Source of the DNA: Phycisphaerae bacterium
GTDB lineage: Bacteria; Planctomycetota; Phycisphaerae; Phycisphaerales; SM1A02
Assembly (NCBI GenBank): GCA_002716385.1
Contig: PBAX01000014.1
Location: 1-64,000, forward strand
Direction: 5' to 3'
Length of the DNA stretch: 64,000 nucleotides
Below are positions 46,296 through 55,462 of this stretch, one piece after another (the stretch's first letter is position 1; the number at the start of each line of letters is the position of its first letter). A program made the translations under genes and the position numbers. The notes under the pieces were generated by a model. It did not search any database, was not told the origin of the DNA, and was given only the letters and a program-made list of their open reading frames with translations.

Positions 46296-47351
46296 TCAGC
46301 CCTTCAAACGCCCCTGACGGGCCAGATATTCAGGCAGTTTACGAAGGGCCGCAACCTGACGCAAAGTTTCCTTGGCAGGTTGAGCAGGAATGCCCGCTAC
46401 GACCTCTCCAGCGGCGACATTCTTTATGACGCCCGCCTTGGCACCGATTCTGGCCCCATCACCGACCTTGAGGTGTTCGACAATCCCGGCATGGGCACCA
46501 ATCTGGACACCATCCCCGATCTGGGCCGATCCCGCGATGCCCGCCTGGGCGGCGATCACCGTCGAACGACCGATGCTCACGTTGTGGGCGACCTGAACGA
46601 GATTGTCGAGCTTGGTGTTGTCCCCGATCGTCGTGGCACCGAACTTGCCTCGGTCGATGCAGCTCCCCGCCCCGATCTCCACGTCATCACCGATGTGTAC
46701 CGTTCCCAGATGCGGAACCTTCAACAATCCACCACCTTCGGGATCCGGTCGATACCCGAATCCATCGGCGCCAACCACGACAGATGGATGAACACGGCAA
46801 CCCCGACCGAGGCAGCACGTGTGCTCGATGACCACATTGGCGTGAAGCGTGGTGCCGTCGCCGATGACCACATCGGAGCCTATTCGTACACCGGCATCGA
46901 GCATGACGGCATTTCCGATGACGGAACGGGCCCCGATGGTCACATGGGGACCGACATGGGCACCTGAGTCGACCTGCGCCGACTCGTGGATGATCGCCGT
47001 CGGATGGATCCCCGGTTCCATGGGATGTTCAGCCGCCTTCGAGAAGGATTCCAGAACATGCAGCATCGCGATCTCGGCATCTTCGACGAGAATCACCGCA
47101 CGAGCGGATGGATCGTGTCCCGAAACATCGATGCCTCGAGTCACCAACGCCGCGCCGGCCGCGGCATCCTGCCAGCTCCGCGACCACTTGTCGGCATGGA
47201 TGAAGGTCAGTTCGTCCGAACCCGCATCATTCAGGGAGTTGAGACCGTTGATGACCAGATTGCCACAACCATCGAACGGCTCGCCCAGAAAGGCGGCGAT
47301 GTCGGCAACAGTCGATCCGATCTGAATGGGTCCACCGGAGGGTTCCGGCAT
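46296..47351 (-). CDS. lpxD: UDP-3-O-acylglucosamine N-acyltransferase (LpxD, copy 1)
   Basis: 'INGLNSLNDAGSDELTFIHADKW...AVILVEDAE', hexapeptide repeats, 'VVGADGFGYRPDPEGGGLLKVPHLGTVHIGDDVEIGAGSCIDRG'. Confidence 0.92.
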   Translation of the reverse strand: MPEPSGGPIQIGSTVADIAAFLGEPFDGCGNLVINGLNSLNDAGSDELTFIHADKWSRSWQDAAAGAALVTRGIDVSGHDPSARAVILVEDAEIAMLHVLESFSKAAEHPMEPGIHPTAIIHESAQVDSGAHVGPHVTIGARSVIGNAVMLDAGVRIGSDVVIGDGTTLHANVVIEHTCCLGRGCRVHPSVVVGADGFGYRPDPEGGGLLKVPHLGTVHIGDDVEIGAGSCIDRGKFGATTIGDNTKLDNLVQVAHNVSIGRSTVIAAQAGIAGSAQIGDGVQIGAHAGIVEHLKVGDGARIGAKAGVIKNVAAGEVVAGIPAQPAKETLRQVAALRKLPEYLARQGRLKG

Positions 47352-47354
47352 GGC

Positions 47355-47975
47355 TCAGGAGCCTCCGGCTCGGAAGGCCGCATTCATTCTGGTGATCAAG
47401 GCTTCCGTCACATCGAGCTGCTCTCGAGCGAAGAGCACTCGACGGCTTGAGATCTGGGCGAGGATGTCCTTGGCGTCCTCTGGAATCGGGACAACAGAGT
47501 CGTCGACGAGAATCAGATCCAGACCCTGTTCGTTCGCCATGTCCATGGCGGACGTCTTGATCTTGTCGTAGATCGCCTTGATCTGGGTGTCGTTGAATTC
47601 CATCCGGCGACCCTGATGAAGCGCGACGTATGCCTGAAACTCGAGTGCCGCCATCTCGTACTTGCGTTCTGCTTCCTTGTACTTGTCGGAACCGACGGGG
47701 TAGTCCTCGGTATCCGCAAGCATCTCCTCCACTTCCTCGCGTCGTCGAACGGCCTCTTCTTCGAGTTCCGAACCCATCTCGAGCAACTGGGCCTCCACCG
47801 AGACCCATTCTTCGAGGCCGTTGAAGGTCTTCTCGAGGTTGACCACGGCGACAGCGGACTTCGGTGCCGGCGATGCCTGATTGGCATCGGTCCGATCATT
47901 GAAAAGGAGCGAGATGGCCAGCGCAGTGGCCAGAACGGTAATGGTGATGTTGCCGAGTGTATTCATCTGTTTCAT
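47355..47975 (-). CDS. OmpH/Skp-family periplasmic chaperone (copy 1)
   Basis: 'VAVVNLEKTFNGLEEW...' coiled-coil and C-terminal 'LDLILVDDSVVPIPEDAKDILAQISSRRVLFAREQLDVTEALITRMN'. Confidence 0.8.
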   Translation of the reverse strand: MKQMNTLGNITITVLATALAISLLFNDRTDANQASPAPKSAVAVVNLEKTFNGLEEWVSVEAQLLEMGSELEEEAVRRREEVEEMLADTEDYPVGSDKYKEAERKYEMAALEFQAYVALHQGRRMEFNDTQIKAIYDKIKTSAMDMANEQGLDLILVDDSVVPIPEDAKDILAQISSRRVLFAREQLDVTEALITRMNAAFRAGGS

Positions 47976-48023
47976 GTTTGCTTCCAGTTGCGGAGGTGCG
48001 TGTACTGATGCGATGGACGGCGA

Positions 48024-48656
48024 TCAGCGTGTTCCCTGATCCGCTGCATAGGCGTTGTTCATTCGAATGATCAGCTGTTCGGTAATGTCGATGCTGGGCG
48101 ATGCGTAGAGCACGCGACGCGTGCTGATCTGCTGCCGGACCTGTGTTTCCCGTGGCATCTGGGCGTCCTTGACGGTCCGGACGGCCTGACCGGCATCACT
48201 GATGAGCACGATGCTGATCCCCTCGACTTCGGCGAGTTCTGCGACCGCATCGGAGATCTTCTTGAAGAGATCCTGCAGCAGCAGGGACTTCTCGATGTCC
48301 ACCTGCTGCTTGATGTATTCACGCCAGGCCGCGGCCCGAACGAGCGTCATATCCAGTTCCTGTCGAAGCGTCTCCATCCTGACTGGATCGACGGTGTCCT
48401 CCATCTCTGTCTGGAGTTCCTCGATCTTGGCCAGACGATCAGTGTTCTCCGTCTCGATCCTCTGGGCAAGCGCCATCAATCCGGCCTGGGCATCCACCCG
48501 TTCCGTCAATCCTTCTCGAACACGGTTGATGTCGATGATGGCCATGGATGATGGCGGCGCCATGTTTCTGGCTGCACCGACGTTCATGGTCAGGCCCAAC
48601 ACGGCTGCTACGGCCCCAAGGCATACTGAAAAAGTGATTCTGTCACGATTGAACAT
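48024..48656 (-). CDS. OmpH/Skp-family periplasmic chaperone (copy 2)
   Basis: 'MAIIDINRVREGLTERVDAQAG...', 'ISIVLISDAGQAVRTVKDAQMPRETQVRQQISTRRVLYASPSIDITEQLIIRMNNAY'. Confidence 0.8.
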   Translation of the reverse strand: MFNRDRITFSVCLGAVAAVLGLTMNVGAARNMAPPSSMAIIDINRVREGLTERVDAQAGLMALAQRIETENTDRLAKIEELQTEMEDTVDPVRMETLRQELDMTLVRAAAWREYIKQQVDIEKSLLLQDLFKKISDAVAELAEVEGISIVLISDAGQAVRTVKDAQMPRETQVRQQISTRRVLYASPSIDITEQLIIRMNNAYAADQGTR

Positions 48657-48693
48657 GTGATGGCCTCTCCCTATCCCGTTGTCAGGTATGGAA

Positions 48694-51075
48694 TCAGAAC
48701 GGCAATTCAGCAGAGAAGCTGAAAAGCTGAGTGTCATCATACTCCGCCTTCATCATCGGGAAGGCAAAGTCGAAGGCCAATGGGGTCGGCCCCAGCTGGG
48801 GCAGATACAGGCGGACACCCACCCCTACCGCGAGCCGGTAGTCGCTGAACCCGACCGTATCGGTCACGGTGCCCGAATCGCAGAAGACCACCCCATCGAT
48901 CACGGTGCTCACAAGCGGGAACTGGTACTGCGAGCCGAGAAACACAAGCCAGTTGCCACCGATTGGAATGTCGTTTGGTCCCCCCGGCACGCTCGGGGTC
49001 CCCTTTGGACTGACCGTTCTGAATTCGAATCCACGCAGGGTTCGACCACCCAGATAGAACCGTTCATAGGTTGGCGCGTTGCCACCGAAGATGTAGCCCG
49101 CGGAGGCATCCAGACGAAGCGTCGATGTGCGACCGAGGAAATCCCTGTCCAGCGCGAAGTATCCGGTGTAATCCACCCGGGTCCGATTGAATGTCAGATC
49201 ACCCGCGTAGAGTCCGAAGTTGTCGAAGTTCAGATCGATTCGACTGCCTGAGGTCGGACGAACCATCCGATCGATCGTGGTCCTCACGAGCGAGAAGCCC
49301 GTGTCGACCGCGTCATCAGGCCCTTCATCCTCGTAGATCTCGAGCGGTGCCCCGAACACGATGTCCTCGAGGCGGATGTTGGCCACGTTTAGCCTGCCCT
49401 CGATCACCCAGACATCCCCAAGCCGACGACTCAACTGCGCGCCGGCATAGAGACGCTGCTCCGTGTAGTCGCGGAAGATTCGACGATAGTACCCGGCCGT
49501 TCCACCGAGGGTGTAGGCCGTATCGAAGATGTTCGGATTCGACAAGGAGACGTCGTACGCGAAGATCTCGTTACCTGGCTGGAAGGTGACGTTGAACTTC
49601 TGTCCCGCACCGCGGAATGCCCGACCGCGAACCAGCTCGGTGAAGGTCTCCGGGATATCGAAGATGTCGAAGTTGTCCTGATTCAGCGAGATGCTGCCCA
49701 GAACACCGGAGTCGGAACCGAAACCGACACCAAAGTTAAGCGATCCCGTGTTCTTCTCTTTGACCTCGACGAGCACATCTCGATGGCCCGGGTTGTCCTC
49801 CGATTCCTGCTGAACAGTCACACGGACATCGTTGAACAGACCTGTCTGCTCGATCCGCTCCTTGGCACCCTCGATCTCGTTGCCATCGAATCGTCGGCCG
49901 GGCTCAAGATAGATCGGACGACGGATGATCCGGTCCCGGGTCAGGCTATTGCCATGGATGTTCACCATGCCGACCTTCGCGATCTCACCCTCACGCACCT
50001 CGATACGGACGTCCACGACCGCGGATCCCGCCTCTCGACGGACCGGGAAGAGCTGGACCTGCGTATCCAGATAGCCCATCGCGCCGTAGCTGTTTCGAAT
50101 GATTTCAGTCGATTTCTGCACCCGATCGGCGCGATACACATCACCCTTCTTGAGCGTGATGAGCGCAGCCAGCTGGTCGGCGGCGAACACCTCGAGCTCA
50201 CTTCCATTGAAGGCGCTCGAGCGGATGTCGCCGACACGGAATCGCTCGCCTTCCTCGATCAGATAGAGAACCTTGGCTTCCTTCTGATCCGGCGAGATCT
50301 CGATCGTCCGATCGACCCTGACATCGAGGTAACCACGATCCTTGTAGTAGTTGTCGAGCGACTTCACATCCGCGGCCAGCATCTCGTTGTCGAGCTCGCC
50401 GCGGATGAGGAACGGAAACCAGGTACGAGTGCTGATCTCGGCCTGAAGAACCTTGGTCGGGAAGTGCGTGTTCCCAACGAACTCGATGTGTCGGACCCGG
50501 ACACGCGGACCCTCGATGATCTCGTATATCAGGACATCGTTCTCATCCAGCTGCTGTTGATCGATCCCGACGGTCGTGAGGTAGTAACCCTTCTTGCGAT
50601 ACGCTTCGCGCATCGTCCGCAGTCCTCGCTCGATCAGAAAGTCGTCACGTGCCGAACCCCTTCGCAAGCCGGTGGGACCGAGCAATGCGGAGTCGCTGAT
50701 GACACGGTTGCCCACGACCTGAACCTGAGCAAGGAGCGTCTGCTCCTTGAAGTAGTACGTCAGCGCAACCGTTCCATCATCCAGAAGCGTGGCCTCGACA
50801 TCGATGCTCGAGAAGTCCCCCAGACGAGTGAGCCTCGATATGTCGCCACGTGAAGTTGACGGTTCGTAGGGTGAGCCGACCCTTGATCGGATGTTGTTGA
50901 GTACCTTCTGCTCCGGAACACGGTCCAGACCGGAGAAGGTGATCTTCGACACAGGCCTGTCCAGGAGCTGTTCCTGTTGAGCCATCACGGCGGTGGTACC
51001 AAACTGTACGACCCCCAGGAGCAGGACCAGCAGTGGCGCCACCCCACGAATTGCGTTGTAAAGCGAGCGTCGCAT
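48694..51075 (-). CDS. bamA: Outer-membrane beta-barrel assembly protein BamA
   Basis: POTRA repeats ('ITFSGLDRVPEQKVLNNIRSRVGSPY', 'IEFVGNTHFPTKVLQAEI') and barrel 'FYLGGRTLRGFEFRTVSP...DSGTVTD...LAVGVGVRLYLPQLGPTPLAFDFAFP'. Confidence 0.95.
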   Translation of the reverse strand: MRRSLYNAIRGVAPLLVLLLGVVQFGTTAVMAQQEQLLDRPVSKITFSGLDRVPEQKVLNNIRSRVGSPYEPSTSRGDISRLTRLGDFSSIDVEATLLDDGTVALTYYFKEQTLLAQVQVVGNRVISDSALLGPTGLRRGSARDDFLIERGLRTMREAYRKKGYYLTTVGIDQQQLDENDVLIYEIIEGPRVRVRHIEFVGNTHFPTKVLQAEISTRTWFPFLIRGELDNEMLAADVKSLDNYYKDRGYLDVRVDRTIEISPDQKEAKVLYLIEEGERFRVGDIRSSAFNGSELEVFAADQLAALITLKKGDVYRADRVQKSTEIIRNSYGAMGYLDTQVQLFPVRREAGSAVVDVRIEVREGEIAKVGMVNIHGNSLTRDRIIRRPIYLEPGRRFDGNEIEGAKERIEQTGLFNDVRVTVQQESEDNPGHRDVLVEVKEKNTGSLNFGVGFGSDSGVLGSISLNQDNFDIFDIPETFTELVRGRAFRGAGQKFNVTFQPGNEIFAYDVSLSNPNIFDTAYTLGGTAGYYRRIFRDYTEQRLYAGAQLSRRLGDVWVIEGRLNVANIRLEDIVFGAPLEIYEDEGPDDAVDTGFSLVRTTIDRMVRPTSGSRIDLNFDNFGLYAGDLTFNRTRVDYTGYFALDRDFLGRTSTLRLDASAGYIFGGNAPTYERFYLGGRTLRGFEFRTVSPKGTPSVPGGPNDIPIGGNWLVFLGSQYQFPLVSTVIDGVVFCDSGTVTDTVGFSDYRLAVGVGVRLYLPQLGPTPLAFDFAFPMMKAEYDDTQLFSFSAELPF

Positions 51076-51195
51076 GAATCGACCGGAGGATATCCGCCCC
51101 CGGGGCTGACCGCTACGAGGAGGCCCCGGTTGTCTGGTAGTCTGCTCGCCTCAGGAGGGTTCAATTCGCCCCCTGGAACAGGAGATCCCCCGGAA

Positions 51196-52242
51196 ATGCT
51201 TCTTTCGGAACTGGCCCAGCAGGTTGATGCCGTACTTGATGGCGATGGAGTAATCGAGATATCAGCCTGTGCTGGTATTCGAGAAGCTGGTCCTCATGAG
51301 GTCACTTTCCTGGCCAATGCCAAGTACCAATCTCATCTTTCGGCCACCAAGGCAGCCGCGGTATTCATCAGGGAGTCCGATCCCTGCCCGGAAGGCGTGA
51401 ACAGGCTGATCTGCGACGACCCCTACTTCGCCTTCCGCAACGCCACTGTGATTCTGCATGGGCATCGTGTCCATCCCGAGGTCATGGAGGATGAGGGCCG
51501 AGGCATATCGAGCAGGGCCGTGATCCACCCGGAAGCCTCGATCGGAAACGACAATCGGATTCATCCGAATGTGACGATCGAAAAAGGCGCTCGGATCGGC
51601 GATCGATGCCACCTGTATCCGGGCGTGTACATCGGCCCCGATGTGGAAATCGGGGATGACTGCATTCTCTATGCCAATGTCGCCGTCTACGATGGATGCA
51701 AGCTCGGCAACCGGGTGACGGTTCACGCCTGTTCGGCGATCGGCAATGATGGTTTCGGATACGCCACCCACGCCGGTGCCCATCACAAGATTCCACAGAC
51801 TGGGATCACCATTCTCGAGGACGACGTCGAGATCGGATCCAACTGCGCCATCGAACGGGCGACTCTGGGCGCCACCGTGGTCGGCGAAGGAACGAAGTTC
51901 GCCGATCTGATATCCATCGGACACGGCACCACCATCGGCAAGCATTGCCTGCTGGTCTCACTCGTCGGCATCGCGGGCTCCGTCGAGGTGGGCGACTACG
52001 TGGCGTTGGGCGGTCAGACCGGCGTGGCCGGCCATCTGCGGATCGGAAACCAGGTCCAGGCACTGGCCAAGACCGGCATCACGGGTGATGTCCCCGACGG
52101 GTCCATCGTCGGCGGCGCGCCGGCCGTGGATGCGGACACGGCCAAGAGGAACGCGTTGGCCGCCATGAGCCTGGGCGCACTTGTTCGAAGAGTCCGTTCA
52201 CTGGAACGGACCATCGACAAGATGAATCAACGAGAAGAATAG
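51196..52242 (+). CDS. lpxD: UDP-3-O-acylglucosamine N-acyltransferase (LpxD, copy 2)
   Basis: 'MLLSELAQQVDAVLDGDGVIEISACAGIREAGPHEVTFLANAKYQSHLSATKAAAVFI', 'AIGNDGFGYATHAGAHHKIPQTGITILEDDVEIGSNCAIERATLGATVVGEGTKFADLISIGHGTTIGKHCLL'. Confidence 0.92.
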   Translation: MLLSELAQQVDAVLDGDGVIEISACAGIREAGPHEVTFLANAKYQSHLSATKAAAVFIRESDPCPEGVNRLICDDPYFAFRNATVILHGHRVHPEVMEDEGRGISSRAVIHPEASIGNDNRIHPNVTIEKGARIGDRCHLYPGVYIGPDVEIGDDCILYANVAVYDGCKLGNRVTVHACSAIGNDGFGYATHAGAHHKIPQTGITILEDDVEIGSNCAIERATLGATVVGEGTKFADLISIGHGTTIGKHCLLVSLVGIAGSVEVGDYVALGGQTGVAGHLRIGNQVQALAKTGITGDVPDGSIVGGAPAVDADTAKRNALAAMSLGALVRRVRSLERTIDKMNQREE

Positions 52243-53351
52243 AACGGCAGGTTCGTCACTTCGCCTTCCAGAACCTGCTTGCCGAAGTCGATCTGGAGCG
52301 GCTTTCCGGCCTCTGCATGCTCGATGTCCACACGAATGATGGCGATGGGCTTGTCCAGTGTCGGGCTCAGGCATCCGCTGGTCACCACACCCACGGTCTG
52401 CTCACCCGACTTCACAGGCATGCCCTGCCTGGGCGCCCGCCGTCCTTCGAGGATCAGTCCGGTCGTCGTTCGTTTCAGCCCGGCCGCATGGATGCGCTGA
52501 AGCGCCTCCTGTCCTATGAATTTCTCGACCTCGGGATCATCCATTCCCTTGTCCAGAGTGATGGCGAAGTGGAGATTGGCCGTGAGTGGATCCGTGTCCT
52601 CGTCGATCTCGTGTCCATACAGGGCCATGCCCGCTTCGAGCCGCAGACTGTCTCTGGAACCAAGTCCACATGGCTTGATCGTGTCGGGCGAATCCATGTT
52701 CTTGAGCATCATCTCGACGGCCTTGTTGGCGAACATCGATGGAAGGATCACCTCGACGCCGTCCTCGCCGGTATAGCCCGTTCGTGAGATGATGAACTTT
52801 GCCATCAGAAGATTCTTCGTCGTGCTTCGGTATCGCTTCAGATTGGGAATCTCACTGGAGAAGGCCGAGAGCATCTCCATGACACGAGGCCCCTGAATCG
52901 CGATCATGGCCGTCTTGGTGGTCTGATCGACCTGCTTGAAGACGAAGTCGCCCTTTTCCCTGGCGAAATGCTGCAGCAGCTTCTCGCGATTCGCCGCATT
53001 GCAGACCATGAGGTACTCGTGCTCGTCCAGTCGTGTCACCAACGCATCATCCAGACAACCACCACGCTCGTTGCAGATGATGGTGTACCGAGCCTGTCCG
53101 ATCGCCGTACCGTGGATCTTCCTCGTGCAGATGCGATCCAGGAAACGACAGGCATCGCGACCACTGAAACGTATCCGTCCCATGTGGGAAACATCGAAGA
53201 GTCCACCGCTGTTTCGCACCTGCTTGTGCTCCTCGATGATTGAGGAGTACAGGAGCGGCATCTCCCAGCCGGCATAGGGAACCAATTTGGCGCCGTGCTC
53301 GACGTGGTACTGGTGGAACGGGGTCTGATCGAGTTGTTGTGTTGCTGACAT
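52227..53351 (-). CDS. gcvT: Glycine cleavage system T protein (aminomethyltransferase)
   Basis: 'TPFHQYHVEHGAKLVPYAGWEMPLLYSS', 'LFDVSHMGRIRFSG', 'YTGEDGVEVILP', 'CGLGSRDSLRLEAGMALYGHEIDEDTDPLTANLHFAI'. Confidence 0.95.
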   Translation of the reverse strand: MSATQQLDQTPFHQYHVEHGAKLVPYAGWEMPLLYSSIIEEHKQVRNSGGLFDVSHMGRIRFSGRDACRFLDRICTRKIHGTAIGQARYTIICNERGGCLDDALVTRLDEHEYLMVCNAANREKLLQHFAREKGDFVFKQVDQTTKTAMIAIQGPRVMEMLSAFSSEIPNLKRYRSTTKNLLMAKFIISRTGYTGEDGVEVILPSMFANKAVEMMLKNMDSPDTIKPCGLGSRDSLRLEAGMALYGHEIDEDTDPLTANLHFAITLDKGMDDPEVEKFIGQEALQRIHAAGLKRTTTGLILEGRRAPRQGMPVKSGEQTVGVVTSGCLSPTLDKPIAIIRVDIEHAEAGKPLQIDFGKQVLEGEVTNLPFYSSR

Positions 53352-53380
53352 CCCGTACAGGATATCGGGAGTGGAGGAGT

Positions 53381-54121
53381 TCAGGACATCTGCCTGAGTT
53401 CATCGCGAAGAATGGCCGCCAGCTCGTAATTCTCGGCGTCGAGTGCACGCTGGAGGCGATCCTCGAGTTCAGCCCGCTGGGATGAAGGGAGCTTGGGAAC
53501 AAGCAGATCACGCATCCCACGCAGGAGAATGACCTCGTTGCTCTGTTCGAAATGCTCCGCTGGCAGGATCTCCTCCAACTCCTCCAGACCGTGGTTGATC
53601 AGCTGGACCGCCATGTTTCCCTGTTCATTGCCAACGGCCAGCTCCGCTTCCGCGCGGGTCCTCATGGTGATGACCTGCGGTCGGAATGGGTCGAGACCGA
53701 ATCGGTCCTGATCGGTCGATCCGAATGACTGGCAGAAATCGATGCACTCGAGATTCCGCCTCGTATCCCTCACGACATCCTCGAATCGGCCCAGATGGAA
53801 CAGGGCCACGTATCGATGAAAGTACTGAGCGGCTTCCTCACGGAGCAATCTGGCATCCTCTGGGGAGATCACAAAGCCTCGACTTGAACCATGGGCTTCC
53901 TGATAGGTGGCGAGATCCTTCTGCACGGCATGGAGACACGATTCGAAGCCTCTGATGGTGATGCCGTCAGGGCGGCCGGCCATTTCCATCTGAAGGATGC
54001 CCAGATCTATCCGGACCTGAAGCACGGGACGAGCCTCTGGCCCTTCAACGATTCTCACGAGAAAACGACCCGGCTCATGGGGCCAGGCCTGCAGGATTTC
54101 ACTGAGATCTTGTTGAGCCAT
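53381..54121 (-). CDS. UVR (UvrB/UvrC) motif-containing protein
   Basis: C-terminal 'RAELEDRLQRALDAENYELAAILRDELRQM' UVR motif. Confidence 0.7.
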   Translation of the reverse strand: MAQQDLSEILQAWPHEPGRFLVRIVEGPEARPVLQVRIDLGILQMEMAGRPDGITIRGFESCLHAVQKDLATYQEAHGSSRGFVISPEDARLLREEAAQYFHRYVALFHLGRFEDVVRDTRRNLECIDFCQSFGSTDQDRFGLDPFRPQVITMRTRAEAELAVGNEQGNMAVQLINHGLEELEEILPAEHFEQSNEVILLRGMRDLLVPKLPSSQRAELEDRLQRALDAENYELAAILRDELRQMS

Positions 54122-54545
54122 ATGTGTTCAGACGTCCTCTGGCATTCAATAAAGCATGGTACGTGGGTTGAAGATGCGAATTTAGGCGAAAAACCTCACC
54201 CGGGGCCGGTTGTGCGGCCTGTCTTGGTTGGGGGGCTGCCAATGGGGTGGTTCCGGTTCCAATTCACGCTATTGGCTTGCCTGAGGGTCAAGATACCCCG
54301 TTTCTATACCGATTTAAACGCTCGAAAGGCTTCAAGGTTCGCCATGAAAGCTGTGTCCGACTGGTTTACGGGGGTTGAAGGCCTCAAAGACCGAATTCAG
54401 GACCGGAATCATGAAGAACTGAGCAGCTAAGTGAGAGCTTCCGGATAGTCCGGACGCATACTTGATAACCGACCAGACATGATTCTCCGCTCGTTGCGGA
54501 ACCACCGAACCAGGTCTGAACACAGTAATTGGGAACCAGTTCCGC

Positions 54546-55433
54546 ATGGCCTATCGCACTTCAGATCGTGACCTCGAGACCTATCTCAAGCAGATCAATC
54601 GAACGCCTCTCCTGACTCCTGAGGAAGAGAAGGAGTTGGGCTGGCGAGTCATCAATGACAATGACTTCGACGCCAAGGACCGCATGGTCAAGGCCAACCT
54701 GAGATTGGTCGTCTCGATCAGCAAGCATTACACCAGACGGGGACTTTCCCTCTCGGATCTCATCGAGGAAGGCAACATCGGCCTCATCCGAGCCGTCGAG
54801 GGATTCGATCCGGCACAGGGCGCACGATTCTCGACCTATGCCTCCTGGTGGATCAAGCAATCGATCAAGCGGACGCTCATCAACGCGGTCCAGCCAATCC
54901 ACATCCCTGCCTACATGGTCGAGTTGATCGGTCGGTGGAAGCACATGCACCGCCAGCTCACGGACGAGCTTGGAAGAACACCCAACCAGCAGGAGATGGC
55001 GGAATCCATGGGTGTACCCATGAAGAAGGCCGCTGTGATCGTTCGAGCGATGCGGGCCTACAAGTCGAGTTCCTATACACCTCGTGGTGAAGATGGACAG
55101 CCATTGGACTACGCGGACATCCTCGAGGATTCTCGTCATGAACTGCCGTTCGAGAGAACCGAACAGAATGAGCAGATCAAGGCGGTGATGGAGATGGTCA
55201 ACACCCTTGGTCCCAGGGAGGCACGGGTCCTCAAGCTCCGCTTCGGACTATCCGGGCAGGCACCGCTGACTCTGAAGGAGATCGGCACAATTGTCGGACT
55301 CACACGCGAACGCGTCAGGCAGATCGAGGTCGATACGCTGCAACGAATCAAGGCCAGACTGAATGACGATCAGCGGAATCTGTTCCGCAGTCTGGCGACG
55401 AATCCACCTGTCCAGCACAACAAGGCGTCCTGA
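54546..55433 (+). CDS. RNA polymerase sigma-70 factor, RpoD/SigA-like without region 1.1
   Basis: Region 2 '[60 protein letters not shown]'; region 4 '[14 protein letters not shown]...[27 protein letters not shown]'. Confidence 0.95.
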   Translation: MAYRTSDRDLETYLKQINRTPLLTPEEEKELGWRVINDNDFDAKDRMVKANLRLVVSISKHYTRRGLSLSDLIEEGNIGLIRAVEGFDPAQGARFSTYASWWIKQSIKRTLINAVQPIHIPAYMVELIGRWKHMHRQLTDELGRTPNQQEMAESMGVPMKKAAVIVRAMRAYKSSSYTPRGEDGQPLDYADILEDSRHELPFERTEQNEQIKAVMEMVNTLGPREARVLKLRFGLSGQAPLTLKEIGTIVGLTRERVRQIEVDTLQRIKARLNDDQRNLFRSLATNPPVQHNKAS

Positions 55434-55462
55434 ATCCGATCCGACCTGGGCGATGGGACTCG

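Noticed and set aside
54122-54430. Coding ORF 53891..54430 (+, 179 aa)
   Set aside because: Half is antisense to the UVR-motif gene and the remainder has no coding character.
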